Assembly (NCBI GenBank): GCA_008360975.2
Contig: CM039211.1
Coordinates: forward strand, 26,344,558 to 26,408,557
Direction: 5' to 3'
From: Lichenostomus cassidix
Taxonomy: Eukaryota > Chordata > Aves > Passeriformes > Meliphagidae
DNA length: 64,000 nucleotides
Shown: one piece after another, positions 36,401 through 49,900 of the stretch
Position numbering within the stretch: position 1 is the stretch's first letter
Layout: every line of letters begins with the position of its first letter
Made by a program: the position numbers and the translations under genes
Notes under the pieces: generated by a model
The model's database searches: none
Told to the model about the DNA's origin: nothing
The model's input: the letters and a program-made list of their open reading frames with translations, nothing else

Positions 36401-39359
36401 GACAAAGAAACATAAAGGGTCTCTGTTTCAAAAAGCTTTTACACACACACTCTATGCCAGACAAATACTTGGGGTTTTTTTTTTTTAATTTTATTACAAA
36501 GTTATCCAAAATGAAAACAGATGGTTAAAACATTTGTTGTATCAACACAATCACTGGAACAAAACACATATTTCCACACATGTAGGAATCCCATTAACGG
36601 AAAAATATTAAAATCATAAAGGATCATGCTAAACGCAGTGTATTCTGCTCTGTTAGTCACACAAAATGAAACATGCAAGGAAAGCCAATAGTTTGTTTTT
36701 AATTTGTCTCCAATTTATTTGGTTAAAGACATTTGTGAGAAGGCTTGAATCTAAGAGGGTGAACTTTTGTAAAAACACAGAGGGTCTGATTTTCACTAAG
36801 CTATCCTTACACTGAATAAAGAAGACTTTTTCTAAAGGAGCATAGTTGTTCATGCAGCTGCATATGCAAACAAACCTATTACAAACATATTGAACTGGAA
36901 CATAAATCTTGGTTCTGTGGCCAGACCAAACTTTCCCATAGTATTTTACATATAGCTATTTCTTCTGCTACTGAATATTCTTAGGAAAACAAAAACAAGT
37001 TGTTGCAACAGATATGTTGACTGCCACTCAACAAAAAATCACCATATTTGTAATTGTACAAACAAAAGCTGATGATGACCCTAATTAAAAACTGTCATTA
37101 GACAATTATGTGACTGGGAATGTAAAACACTAATGCATTATTTTCTTGATGGTGTGTCTGACAATACATACATCACATTTAACAGATGGCAAAAAAGTGT
37201 AAATATTATCTTTCAGAAACTATTATTTTTTTCAGTGTCTAACAACACAAAGAATTCTTAGGACAAAACCAAGACAGAAGCAGGGATTTCATTCAATAGC
37301 AAGATACTAAGATATTCTGTATTCAAATGTCACAAAGTTTTGAAGGCTTCCTAATACTGTATCACAGTTGCAACTCAGGCCTAACTGGGTAAAATGCATA
37401 ATGACACTCCTATCAGTCTCTATCCATAAGATTCAGTTGATGTCGCCTATACACTTGAACTTCTTGCAATAAACACTGTAACAATAAATTTAAAAATTGC
37501 ACTTCTCTCAAGTTTTAATGTGACAGTAAAGGGAGTTCAGTTGAATGTCAAGCGTTTCCTACAAACACTATTGCCATTTATAGGACAGGGATCTACTCTG
37601 GAAATGAGTTTCTAATGACTGATTGTCTATTCCATGAAATAAAGCAACTTAAAACTAGCAGCACATAAGTCAAACCTGAAAAAAAAACCCTAAATTAAAC
37701 CTACAAGCATGATTTTTTCACCACTTAATTATGAGAATGCTTCATTTCTAATAATTAGTATACTCCTGATTGACTTATGAAAACCTCTACATTCAATAAA
37801 ACGTTAAAGTAACCTAAGCATGTAATCAGATCAGGCCGTAAGCATTGACTCAGATTTCAAAGGTTTCTAAAAGGGTAAAGGTATCTAGTGTAAAAAAAAA
37901 ACCTGGCAGGATTTCACAGCTGTATTATCAAAATATAGGCTGACAAGTGACAAGACAAATTTTTAAAGTAAGAGTAAGCCACTGAAACATGTTACAGAAC
38001 AGTGTAAAAAACAAAGCCTAAACTAAGCACAATCAACATTCGATAGGCTAGCTTTCATGTTCAAAAAGAAGACATTTATGAGAAAATAAGTGGAGGAACA
38101 AAGCGCCTTAGATATCTGAAGCAGGAGAGGAATTCAACCTAACAGCACTTCCGGGTTGCTTTCATTTACACATTTTTATAACAACATGATCATCTATGTG
38201 CTATATGTCTCTTGGACTTTAATGATAGAGGATAACATATTAAAGCTGATTTTTCTCATTTCCTCATCCTTAGCATCTGAACGTGAGGCTCTTCCAGTAA
38301 GCCAGTTAAAAAAAGAAAAATTAATTAACTGAAGAATGGGTGGCAAAGAATACTCTATGAAGAAATGACAGTTGCTACATTGCCCTATACCATTAAAGTG
38401 CAATTTTATTTACTCTGAGTACTTCTGTAACCTTTCATAAAATACGACCAACTGAAAATAAATGGTAGAAACTACAAAAGAACCCCAACCTTCTAGTATG
38501 TGTATTTCTTCTAGTATGTAACAGTCTTCATGAAAATATAATCATAAGGATTGGCTCTTTGGAATAGAAAAATGAGAATATGCTCCACTGTGCAGCAATG
38601 GTTTCAACTAGAGTTTAGGCACTCTTCTGAGTTTATTTTGTAATTAAAATCCAACCATGGAAAGGGAAAAAACAATGTACCTGCCACTGTCGGTGGCCCA
38701 GACTATGCTGGAAAATATTTGAGTGCTCTATCAGAAATTTCGCTGTATTTCAATTCTGAGTCGAATATATCATAATATCATTATTTTAACTAAAAAATAG
38801 GCTCTGTAACCTCACAGAAAAAAATCATTACCCTCTAAAATATTTTTAAAATAAGTAGTCCAATTATATGAACAGAAAATTCATATTAAGCTTTTGCTTT
38901 TTCGGTGGGGGAAAGAAAGCAAATGCACCTTTCAGCCTTAACACAAACCATGTTAACTACTACCAACTCTTATCCACTTCACTGAAAATGCATTTTTGAA
39001 AGAGTAGCAGGTGTACAGAACAACCTATAATCAGCCTACAGAGTCCTTATTTTGGTCAGAACTGAAAATGCATGAGTATGCTTCATCATTCAATAAATAT
39101 GAGAACCCACCTGTGTCCGACACAAAACCCAGTAATCTGCTGTGTCTCAGCAGACTTAACGGGTTTGGCTACAATTAACATGTTCAAAATGCTCAAATGG
39201 ATCATGCACAGATATTTTGGCATTCACACAGAAAACAAGACAATAAAATTCTCTGAATTTCCTCATATTCATAAATACGTAATTCTGTTTTCCTAATGCT
39301 TTAGCAAAGTTGATTTAGATTATCCTAGGATTCAGTATGCTCAACCCCATACATCACTG

Positions 39360-40062
39360 AAGGCTGGAGGAAGAAGCAGAGCAGTGGAACAGGATTTGGG
39401 AGTGCTAGTTGTGAGCACCTGAACATGAGCCAGGAGTGTGCCCAGGAGGCCAAGTAGGCCAAAGGCATCCTGGCCTGTATCAGCAGTAGTGTAGCCAGCA
39501 GGGCCAGGGCAGTGATTCCTCCCCTGTAATCAGGACTGATGAGGCTGCACTTTTAGTTCTTTGTCCAGTTCTGGGCCCCTCAAATTCAGGCAGGACACTG
39601 AGGTGCTGGAGTGCATCCAGAGAAAGGCAACAAAGCTGATGAAGGGCCCAGAGAGCAAGTCCTGTGAGGAATAGCTGAGGAGCTGGGGTTTCTCAGCCTG
39701 GAGAAAAGGAGACTCGGGGTGGGGCTGTACTGCTCTCTGCAACTGCCTAAAAGGAGGCTGTAGCCAGGTGGGGGTCAGTCTCTTCTCCCAGGCAATCAGT
39801 GACAGAAAAAGATGAAATGGCCTCAAGCTGCACTAGGGGAGGTTAATTTGGACGTCAGGAAGGATTTCTTCATGGAAGGGGTGGTCAAACATTGGAACAG
39901 ACTATCCAGGAAAGTGGTGGAGTCATAATCCCTGGAAGTGTTCAAGCAACGATTGGATGTGGTACTTTGTGCTATGGTTATCTTGACATGGGGGTGTTTG
40001 GTCAAAGATTGGACTTGATGACCTTGGAGGTATTTTCTAATATAAAGATTCTATTATTATGT
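39360..40062 (+). mobile_element. CR1 LINE fragment, plus strand
   Basis: It starts in RT C-terminal coding sequence (gagccaggagtgtgcccagg, then gaggccaagtaggccaaagg near 39430). It passes ttctgggcccctcaaattca (39569) and gtgctggagtgcatccagag, then a cagcctggagaaaaggagac block. It ends in a ggaacagactatccagg block near 39896, a gattggacttgatgacct block near 40010 and a decayed ATTCTATG tail (attctattattatg) at about 40060. Frames are broken by stops. Wording is closest to the 20160-20335 fragment. Confidence 0.92.
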
Positions 40063-41366
40063 TCTGCGCTTCTTTCTCAAAAAAATAATAAAGATTCTTC
40101 ACATGCAACCTTTAGCGAAAGCCATCTATTCCCATATCTGCTTCCAAAACTCACATTGAATGATCAATTTTTATCTTCCTAAAAAGGCAGCTTTGGATTT
40201 TGTAAGAGTTCAATTGCATACAAGCCCATGACCTAATCATATGCTAATTTTCTCAGTGGTGGAATGTAGTCTTCACAACACAAAACTGTAAAGAAAAAGA
40301 CCAGAATCTGGATGTTCACATTAGCAATAACCTTCTTTCACCCTTTTCAGTGTCTTTCTGGAGCTGACATCAGCAGACTTATCAGAACAGCTGGCTGTCA
40401 GCTGTTACTTCTAGTCATATTCTGGACCTTGAGGCTCCAATGATATAAAACTTAGGCAGAATCGACCAGTCCAAAAATGTTCACTTGATTAATTTCATAG
40501 CACTCTCATTTTAAGAGCATTTTGGGGGTGGGAAGAGTGATTGGAAGTGAGTGAAGAAATGGTAAATATAACTATTGCTGACAGCAAGCTTTGAAAGTAT
40601 TCAGCACTTTACAGAATCTGGACCACTCCTTAGCAGCATTTCCTAGCATGAACCAGTGACTCTGTAGTGTGCTACTGTCTCTGTAAATTCATAGCATCGT
40701 CACATGGATGGGAAGACTACTCTGATGCTACCTCAGTAATAAATAAACCACAAAAATATTTTAGAAAAAAAGACATGGAGAAAAATATACCAAAAAACAT
40801 AGTGAGAATCATATGAAAGCATAGAATATCTGTGGATATTTTAAGGCTTAGAGTGACAATTCTACACAAAAAATTAAATGATGAATAAATGATACTGCAA
40901 GTTGAAAGTGAAGAAAAAAGTTTTTAAGCTTTTATCTAAATAATTTTTTTTCTCACAATTTTTATTGTCTTTCTTCTTTGTAAAAACAATGAGAAAAATT
41001 CCAGCAAAGAAATCAGTTTCACATCACAAACTCTGAAAAACTGAACAATAATTCTGTGTATATTTTTACATACAGGTTAGGCCATCAACTTTAGCGTTTA
41101 TCAAAATCTAATATTTTCTGAGTAATTTTATCTTAAAATTGAATGAAAAAGTTAATATTCGTGAGTTTGGCAATTACTTCTGAAAGCTTATCAGGGAGAT
41201 TTGAAACTTGTTTATGAAAGTATATTAAACTGATGAGAATATTGGGTCAATTAGGTGATTTAAACAAATGTTACCATTTTATTTCCTTAGTCTCCCATAA
41301 CATATTTGTAGACAAGAGAGTATTTGTCATCTAATGAAAATTAGTATGTATGTCAAAATAGGTTAT

Positions 41367-41583
41367 TAAAAAAAAAAAATAGCCAAACCACCAAAAACCC
41401 AACCCAACCCAAACAAAAAACAACAAACAAAAAAACAAGAACAAAAAAACCCCAAAAACAACAACCAAAAAAACACCAAAACCAAAATCAAAACAAACAA
41501 AACAAGCAAAACAAAAAACCAAACAATCAAATAAAAAGACCACCACACACCAAAAAACCCACAAAAGCAAGCAAATCCACAGA
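41367..41583 (+). repeat. Long C/A-rich low-complexity tract
   Basis: About 215 bp nearly free of G and T on the plus strand. It begins with A12 and continues in AACCC, CAAAA, CCAAAA and ACCACC words. Tandem CCAACCCAAC-type words occur near 41398-41412. The minus strand is open for 79 codons of F, L, V, W and G, an artefact of composition. Confidence 0.93.
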
Positions 41584-42333
41584 AGAGCCTTAAATATTAA
41601 GCAATACTGAAATATTTCAGGACAACTTTTGACTCTAGTATCTTGTCCCAGAAATATGGCTTCTGGCTATATATATTGTGAGAGGTCATATAGCACTTTG
41701 TCTGCAAGCATAAAGGCTTTCTGTTTGATGATCACAGAAGAATACAATTCTGTTCATCTCTGTGAAATACTGCTAAAAATTAGACATAACCTATACATGT
41801 TGTAAAACCTAAATTTATTCTAATAAATATAATGTACTGTAAAGATCATTATATTTGTGAATTATAGATGTAGAATGATGAAGCAAATTATATATATTCT
41901 GTAGAAAGAAATAGCCAAAATCAGATCTGCAGTGTAGATTTCCATAATCCATGGTCACAAAGGGAGTTACAGGCAAGAAACTTCAGTTTGTCAATGTCAG
42001 CCAGTACACTGAGGACATTAGGAAAGCATCAAAGTGCTTTTGGAAATACTCAAGAACTGTTTTCAACAAAAAAATGAAGAATTTTCCATTCACACTTCTT
42101 AAACTTAAATGCTGATTACATGACTTGATTGGTGTAAGAAAATGAAACAATTGCAGATTTTTTCAATTCTCTTTTAGAACCATTTCAATTGTGAAATAGA
42201 ATGAAGTGACATTTTAACACACTGGTAAGGGTATTCATTTTCAGTACTCTTGCATTTTAGAAAGCAAAGCAGTCTTAAACAAAGCAGATTTATTCATCAA
42301 AGCTACTCCTTTAGAAAAAGAAGGACCTTTCAT

Positions 42334-42361
42334 ATTCAAAAATATGAATTCAAAAATATGT
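42334..42361. repeat. 14-bp tandem duplication
   Basis: attcaaaaatatga is followed directly by attcaaaaatatgt, with one difference. Confidence 0.92.
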
Positions 42362-44104
42362 CAATTTGGGAATAGTACATAGATAAAATTTTTTACTTGC
42401 AACAATTATAATCACTATTCAACTGCTCAGTTCTGTGTCCAGTTGAATTGTAACAGACCACTATGAAAAGCTCACCTCAAACACCTACTATACCAAAATT
42501 TAATGGAATGTAAAAATGTTTTAACCTTCTTTGAATTACGTGTCAAAGTCAATTTGACTCAGTTCAGGGAATGCAATGAATCTTGCTATTTTAAAGAGAA
42601 CTAAAGAAGCCCTTCTCAGTGTCAAAACATAACCTTTATTCCACCTTTCCTTTTCATAGGTGTTTCTTCTGAATGGTGTTCTTACAGAGAAATTATTTCC
42701 CTGTATATAGTAATCTTTAATGTATTATTCTAGTTGGTTTGCCATTACCTGTTTTTGCCATTATCAATTTTCCGTCATATTCAGCCTTCTAAACGAAAAC
42801 TTTTCGCAGAATAGCTCAAATGTAGTTCAAGTGTGAGCAATTTTGTCAACTTCCAGCAGTGGTATACCAAGTACAGCTGTATTTCTTGGGTGAAACCAAG
42901 GTGTAAATGAAGAAATTTTGGGATGTAACTAAAAAAAACATGCAATTAGTTGCAGGAAGTCTAGCTGTAAGTCATTCTTTACTACTTAACTCCAGGAGGG
43001 ACTGTTCTCCACACTGTAGAAGTCTCAGGCAGCAATCTCAGTCACATGGAAAAACACTTGATGGGAGGGAATAAAGACAGAGCTAAAAAACCCTGATATC
43101 TAGCATATTCAGGATGTAAGACAACAGGCACAAACTGAAATGCATAAATTCCATGCAAATAGGAGAAAAATTCTTTTTTAGTATGACAGTGGTTGAACAC
43201 TGAATGGATGGTTCAGAGTCTGTGGACTCTCCATCTAATGTACTTTTGTACTGAACACAAAATACATTGTGTCCTTCACTACTAAGAACAAATTACTCAT
43301 TAGGTAGAAAGCTACCCTTGGTCTTTTACAGTCAATGAATTTTCTTTATTTAATTACTAATTCACTGAATAATAGGAGGTGTTCAAATCACAACAGCAGA
43401 TCCTAACATGAGAAAGAAATGAAGGTTTTCTGGACAATATTCTGGATATACCTATGAAAATCCAACGTATAAAATTAAATTGGTAGTGTTGCATATGCGT
43501 CAAATACATTGGCTGTGATTTGCACCTGAACATAAGTAATTTGTCTGTAATTGAAGACAATAATGCTCACATGTAGTATGATTTGCAATGTCAGCTGCAA
43601 AGTATGCAGAAAAGGGTGATGCAGCACGTGTATTCTGCCTGCTCCTGGTTGCCCTGTTCTGTGCACACAGATATTCAGCTGCTAGAAGGTCTTTGTGCTC
43701 TTTTGATACCTCTGAGAGATTCCTTTAGACAAATACTTCCACATTTTCCTTTAGTTAGAGCTTTGATTTACAGCAACACCTTGGACAGAATTTTTAACTT
43801 GGGAATTAATTGTTTGAAATCACTGGAAGCTTTTTTCTTTGATTCTTAATTGCTATAGTGAATTAGAAAACACAGCACATACATATTTTAATCATACAGC
43901 TATAAGGAAAAAAAAAAAGCAAGAGCAAGATAAGCACAGGTTCTATTTGTTTTGCCTTGTAAAGGAAAGGGGAATGTTGACATAATCAGTATAATTGAAA
44001 GAGAGATATGCCACATTCTCTGTTTCTCAGTACAGTAATTCAGGTTCTTAATTTTCCCATGTACACTGCCTTTTTTTGATAAAATTTTTAACTACCCCAG
44101 AATA

Positions 44105-44320
44105 GAACCACAGAAACTCAAAATGGACCTCAGCAAGACACCTCACCTTTTCCTCTTCCTCAGGGTAAAATCAGGTATGTATGCAATTCCAAATCCATCA
44201 CAATATATTTGTTCAACCTGTTTTTACAAACTGCAGTGATGGAGCAACCACAACCTCTGTAAGCAATATTCAGTCAGCCTTAGCAGATGAATTTATTTTC
44301 TAACATATATCTTTCAGCAG
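44105..44320 (-). mobile_element. Very old CR1-like 3' fragment, minus strand
   Basis: In plus orientation the words gttcaacctgtttttacaaa, gtgatggagcaaccacaacc and tctgtaagcaatattc resemble the complement of ancient CR1 3' sequence (the usual words are tccaacctgttcttaaaaac, then gtgatggagattccacaacc and tccctaggcaatt). A gaaccacagaaactcaaaat block at 44106 would be the decayed end region. Divergence is much greater than in the other copies. Boundaries are approximate. Confidence 0.6.
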
Positions 44321-44455
44321 GAGCTTAAGAAAAGCACCCCAATACAAATGGAAACTGCAGATTAAAAGTAACATATTTTCTAGAAAAAAGTGATAAAGAA
44401 GTTAACAAAAAATCTCTTTTTCTATGACAATTCAACTTCTTCAATTATTTCAGTC

Positions 44456-44479
44456 AGCAGTGTATAGAGCAGTGTATAG
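44456..44479. repeat. Perfect 12-bp tandem duplication
   Basis: agcagtgtatag occurs twice head to tail with no mismatch. Confidence 0.95.
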
Positions 44480-46149
44480 AAGCATCTCTCTCCAATTTAT
44501 TGATGTGCAGAACCTCAGTTCTTTGAGAAAATGAATACATGAACTACTATTTAATGATATCTCCACATTTTAATTTTCAATTTTTCCTTTAAGTATTTGG
44601 CTACCGTGCTCTTAATATTTAAGGGATGTCAGTTTCCAGATGTCCCTTTTCATCCCAAGTTGACTTTTTCAGCGGATATTATGGTTTTAAGTTTTTAATA
44701 ATAAATTTTAGGATGACTTTGAGGACTATTTTAGAGGTAAATGAAAAGTTAATATTGCCACCACAAAGAAAAAAAATATTAATCACACCTTTCCAAGCAT
44801 CTCTAGTTACTAATGGAGGTGGTATTACTACTGATGTGGCATTCTACTTGCACTATTAAAAAAATTAATCCTATACATCTGAAGACAGGTCCATGATTCT
44901 AAACAGATAAAACATATGTCCTAAGAAAGCCTGCACAATTCTTCCCTCTGAAAAGCCTGGCCATTAGTAGCTGTTGGAAATAGCACTGCTATCAAATTCA
45001 AAAGCAAATTAAATCTCAGCAGTAAGTTGAAAGGTGACATTTCCTCAGCAAAATCAAAAGCAAACAAGAACAAAAGAAATAGAAAGGTACCTATCTCAAG
45101 GACATTTTGGCAGATAGCATCCTGTTAAAACTAAAGTTATGATCATTCCAAGTGATGATTAGAAAAAATTTTGCATGTCCTGGGGGACTTTTCAGTAACA
45201 TAGTGTCAGTAATATTTGCCAAGAATCAACTGATTCATCTCCCAGATTAGTGCAATTTATCTGGTTTTTGTACAGGAGAGAAAAAAAAAGACAAGGAAGT
45301 ACCAGGGAAAGCAGATTAAAATGTAAATTTCACTATCTTTTCCATCTGTTTCTTCTAAAATAATTTCTTTCAACTGCACACGTGTCACGGCTAATCAAGT
45401 AAAAATTTCTAAAGTAGCATACATCATTGCCTTTTTAATCGAAGAAAGACAAGGCATTTTATACCAGCATAAAGTTAAATACGATCATGATTCGACATGT
45501 TCCTTGAAACAAAGAAGGAATCTCTCAGAGCTCTCAGAACGGAAACCTGAAGAGTGCCAAATTGTAATAGAGAAGTATTAGGGAACTGAGAAATCAGAGA
45601 TGATGTTGAATTTATCAGCCACAGTAGAAGACAAGAAGGGTATTTACTCTGCAGAGTTTTAGAAGATACTTTTTACCCTTTCGCTGGTACAACTTCACTT
45701 AATTCTAGTGTCACTCTGGATGTGAAGGCATCAGCTCAAGTGCAGAAACCAACTATAAACTTTTCTCAGGAGATGAATGTGAATTTACCACATCTGAGAA
45801 TGTAACTCCACATTTCAAGCTCAAGATTTAGTAATTGATTTTCTTCAAATACAAATAATTCCTTCTCTTTATTATCTGAGCAGTAATAAAGTGATAAAAG
45901 CATAACAATGCTTTGAAACATTTAATTTGCCATCTGGATTGGCAAAAGAAATATTAGTTAACTTCCATTTCTCTAGTTATTAAAGACTAAGTGTTCATTA
46001 AAATATATTTGAATTCAGTGCCTAAATATCACTGGTATCTTTAACAGTTTAAAAAAGTGCTGGTTTTGCCCTTTTTGTATGGTCCCTCTCACACTTGTCA
46101 TTCCTCCTCTGCCCCTCTAATGCCTTTTCCCAGCACTTCTAAACTTCAT

Positions 46150-46250
46150 AACAACACAAAACCAAAATTAAACAAAACAAAATAAAATACTTTCCCCCAC
46201 AGAAGAAAACAAACAAACAAAAAATCCAACAAAGGAAAAAAAATACTGTA
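46150..46250 (+). repeat. C/A-rich tract, less pure
   Basis: AAAACCAAAA, CAAAACAAAA and (CAAA)3 words with few G or T. It lies upstream of the LTR fragment at 46490. Confidence 0.75.
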
Positions 46251-46489
46251 TCCAGAAAATGGACTGTATGGGAAAAGACCTCAACTCTTATACAAAGCAC
46301 ACCTGTCTGCCAGTAATTACAAAGGCTAACAGTGCAGTATGACTGCCAAAAAGAACTAAGTTGAATTTTCACTTGTTCAAAGAAGTAACCTAAATGCAAA
46401 TGGAGAACAGACTTGCCAATTATTTCGCTATAAAACTGACCACTACCAAATTCCAAACTGACTTAACTTCAGACTAATTGAGAAGAAGA

Positions 46490-46938
46490 GATGATCCTGG
46501 TGAACAACATGGTGGAGCAGGTGACTATTTCCTGAAGGACATTAGTCCATGAGAGGAACCTCACACTGGAGCAGGGTAACAGGGAGAGAAGGAAGGAACA
46601 GCAGAGAGGATCTGTTACATACTGACCGCAGCTTTTATTACCTATCGCCCTCTGCTGCTCAGGACATTGACGGTGAGCAGGCAGAAGATTTGAGAATGAG
46701 GGGGTAAAGGGGATCTTGCGAAAAAGGAGTGGAAAGGTGGGAGGAAGGTGGTTTTTAAATTTTGTCTTTGCTTCTCACTAGCCAAACATATTTTAATTGG
46801 CAATAAATTACATTAATTCTTCCCAAGTTGAGTCTGTTTTATGCATGACAGCAATCATTTAGGGATCTTCCCATCCTTATTTTAGCTTACAAGTTTTTAA
46901 ACTTATTTTCTCACCCCAGCCCACATCAGGTCACCACA
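46490..46938 (+). mobile_element. Decayed avian LTR fragment, plus strand
   Basis: The sequence follows the order of a dispersed bird LTR. It has repeated tggagcagg words (46512 and 46566) with a cctgaaggaca spacer, then a gtggtttttaaattttgtct block. A polyadenylation signal AATAAA lies at 46802-46807 inside attggcaataaattacatta, followed by cccaagttgagtctgtttta and a tcaccaca end at 46938. The U3 part upstream was not identified and the U5 part is shortened. No retroviral genes adjoin it. The ERV class is not determined. The family was recognised from memory only. Confidence 0.65.
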
Positions 46939-49900
46939 CCATTACACATAGGAAGCCATCCAGATAAATTTAACACTGTCATACAGTGATTTTCAATTGA
47001 GTACTGAACAAGCCAGCCATTTATATATGACCTATTTACCATGAGATCAAAACAACTTTCCATTTTTAAGGAGCAGAATTGTAATTATAATTTGTGCAGA
47101 AGTGAGCATCACAATGTATCCATGACAAAAAGAGTGTGGGCTGAAGCCACCATGCTTTCACCTGAGACTATTGTTTTTACCTAAATAAACAATTAAAGAA
47201 ATGGCAGTACCTTCAAGGAAAAGATAGTTATCTTTTGAAGGTTCTGTCCAAAAATTTGATTTTGAGTCCATCCATATGCAGATAGACAACACCTATATTT
47301 CAAGTAGTGATGTGTTGTGTACATGGACATTCTTATACACTCAAGAGGAGGAACGGAGAGAACTGCAGTTCGGGGGTCAGATTTCTTGGTGACACTGCTC
47401 TAGAAACTGTTCCAAAATTCTCTTGCCTACACGTGCATGCTGCTTCCCTTACACATGGCAACTCTCACCACAGTTTTGTTCCTGCAGTCAGCCCATGCTT
47501 ACCAGTATCTGAAGTGAAACTAGTCATGTTATCAAAACAACACCTCTCGTGTATTGCAGGGCAAGTAAGAAAGAGAAAGAGAGAAAGCATAAGCATTTTG
47601 AAATACATTCTAAGTCACAACCATAAGTGTAAAGATTTCATGACTGAAATTCAGTTTCAAGGAGACTAGAACTGAAACATATTTTTTATTTAGTAGCCCC
47701 TACATGTATGTTTTCATAACACTATCAGAAAGCAGAAATGAAAAATTAATTTAAAAATTATACTTCAATTTATTGTATACAGGCTTTGAGGAACTTCAAA
47801 AAAGGTTTTGTTTAAGTAAAATAATAATAATAATTTTGTAGCGTTTCTGAATTATTAGTCTTCTTACGAAGTTTTAATATTGATATTTAATCAGATTTTT
47901 AATTAGTCAGATGAATTAAAAAAACAAGTGACATACACATGTTGAAACATCCTTCTCCACTTTATACTTGTCAGATAATGGTTTCAGTATGTCAAAGTAC
48001 CTTATGAGATGTTTTATTCTTTTAGCTGTATTCCTTGATTTATTCAAGTAACAGACCTCACCATGAGTCCCCAAGACTATAGTGCACAAACCCTAAAAGC
48101 TTTTTGTAGGCCTTTGTTTCAAACTGTTTCAAACTTCAAGACTATTGTTAACTTCCTGATAGTGATATAAACATTGCCATTATAAATACTATCCTAATTT
48201 ATGAGGAAATAAAAAATCTTTTCATCATTGCAATGAACCTATGTTCCTAGTTTGTGTGTGAACATAATTTAGACAGAAATTAATGCTGGATGGTACTTTA
48301 AAAAGTCATTACCTAGAGTCTGATAATAACAGAAAAACCCTATTAAACTACAGCTTTATTGGGTGGGGTTCCCAAAGCAAAGAAAGGACTTGTGGTCATG
48401 TCCGGAGTAGGTGGAGGCTATATGTTAGCTGCAGGTTAATGTGTTAATTTGGTTAAAAATATAGAATTGAAAAATTCTGAGACAGTTTTGTCTACCTGTA
48501 TAAAGTCAACTGAGTATCACAACTTCTCAAATAATAAACTATGCCAGGTTAGGCACAACTGTGCATGTGATCATGACTTATCTTATAGACATACACATAT
48601 AAGTTTTCCCTTGTACCTTGGGATCTTGTTAGTAACACTTCTTGACATCATGTCTCCCATTTAGAAATGTGATTCAGCAATCACTGGCTTACTGACATGA
48701 CAGCATATAAATCAGAATAGCAAAATACATATTAGGATTTCACAACTCTCTTCTTATTCAAATGCTTCGTCATCTGTCAAAACACGAATAAGAGAGCTCA
48801 GAGGAGGCGCTTCGTTTGCTACCATAGTCTAAAATATTTTACTGAGATTCAAAATCTCTTAAACATTTTAGAGATCTATCTTATTTTAGATATAGATCTT
48901 TATTTCCTTTCAGGAGTGATAAGGAAACTAGTGTAAGGACTCTGAGATCATTACTTGCTGTCAGGATTCTGCTACTTGTTGCCATCCCCAGGAAAATATC
49001 CACTGCCCAGGGCTGGAGCTGCCCAACAACTGTCCTGCTCCCTGGCAATATGGTTGGACAGTCCTGGCTAACAGGTGCTTCCCTGCCACTGCCACGGGGA
49101 CAAGATTTTTAAAGCTTAAGTGCAGAACATTTGGCCTTAACACGTGCTGTGACCAAGGTCAAGTCAGCTGATTGATCAAAATGACAGTTCTAGGTGTTGA
49201 AGTGCAGTCATCAGAAATTAATTCTGTGCATTGTTCAGATGCAGAAAACCACTTTGAGGGGAAAGAGGGGAGTCTTCTCCTGTCTAAGAGGGAAGTGCAA
49301 CTCAGGATGAGCTGCAACTACTCTTGGAAGTGTCCCATCAGAAAGCAAGCCCAATTCCCTCATGCATTAAATGGTGGTTCTAAACACAAAGGAGGATTCC
49401 AGGGGTCTATGTCTCCAGGATTTGTTGAAGAACAATGCTCACCTCCTTCCAATACTCCTTTGAACTGTAAAAAAGGTACAGAGGTTGGGAAGGCCAGCTT
49501 TTTAACAAACAACCAACATTAGTGTTCATCTAATGTTGAATCTCTCAGCAACACTCCCCCATCTCTAACACTCCCCATCTCTTCTTGGTTTTTTTTTTAA
49601 TCTTTACTGTTAGATACATAGTGTCACTGTGTGATGCATTTATGAGTAAGAAAAATGGTAAACCATTGTAAATAAAAATTTAAATCCTGTAGATATTATT
49701 CCTCTTACTCAATACAACGAAGCGGTGATGTTTTGAAAGGAAGACATTAAACTTAATACACCACAAGTTTAAATGACTGCTTACAAAGCCCAGGACAGGC
49801 AATATTTCAACACTGACATCCATGATGTACAATAAGCTACACAAATTTCAGGGTTTTTACACTTATAATAGCACTGATTATAATTCTAGGGAGGATATAA

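Larger units (their letters stand above)
31763..39359. other. Unique A/T-rich DNA without a recognised gene
   Basis: About 7.6 kb without a recognised gene. It holds the C/A-rich tracts at 32650-32790 and 33405-33450, an 18-bp A/T palindrome at 32616-32633, and a conserved-element-like block near 35390-35600 with a TAATTA palindrome. There is also a slightly GC-richer patch at 33120-33400 whose open frames match no family I know. Confidence 0.6.
40063..44104. other. Unique A/T-rich DNA around a C/A tract
   Basis: No gene was recognised. It includes the C/A-rich tract at 41367-41583, a 14-bp tandem duplication at 42334-42361, and an open frame at 43583-43849 of unknown nature in a slightly GC-richer patch. 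Confidence 0.55.
44321..46489. other. Unique A/T-rich DNA without a recognised gene
   Basis: No gene was recognised. It includes a perfect 12-bp tandem duplication at 44456-44479 and a C/A-rich patch at 46150-46250. Confidence 0.55.

Noticed and set aside
41331..41570. Minus-strand open frames that look like a membrane protein
   Set aside because: The hydrophobic composition is only the translation of the C/A-rich tract read on its G/T strand.
43583..43849. 88-codon open frame in a GC-richer patch
   Set aside because: It suggested an exon or repeat-derived peptide at first, but no family, splice pair or promoter could be supported.
49172..49522. 116-codon plus-strand open frame
   Set aside because: No recognisable domain. 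It lies in ordinary unique sequence and is treated as unproven.
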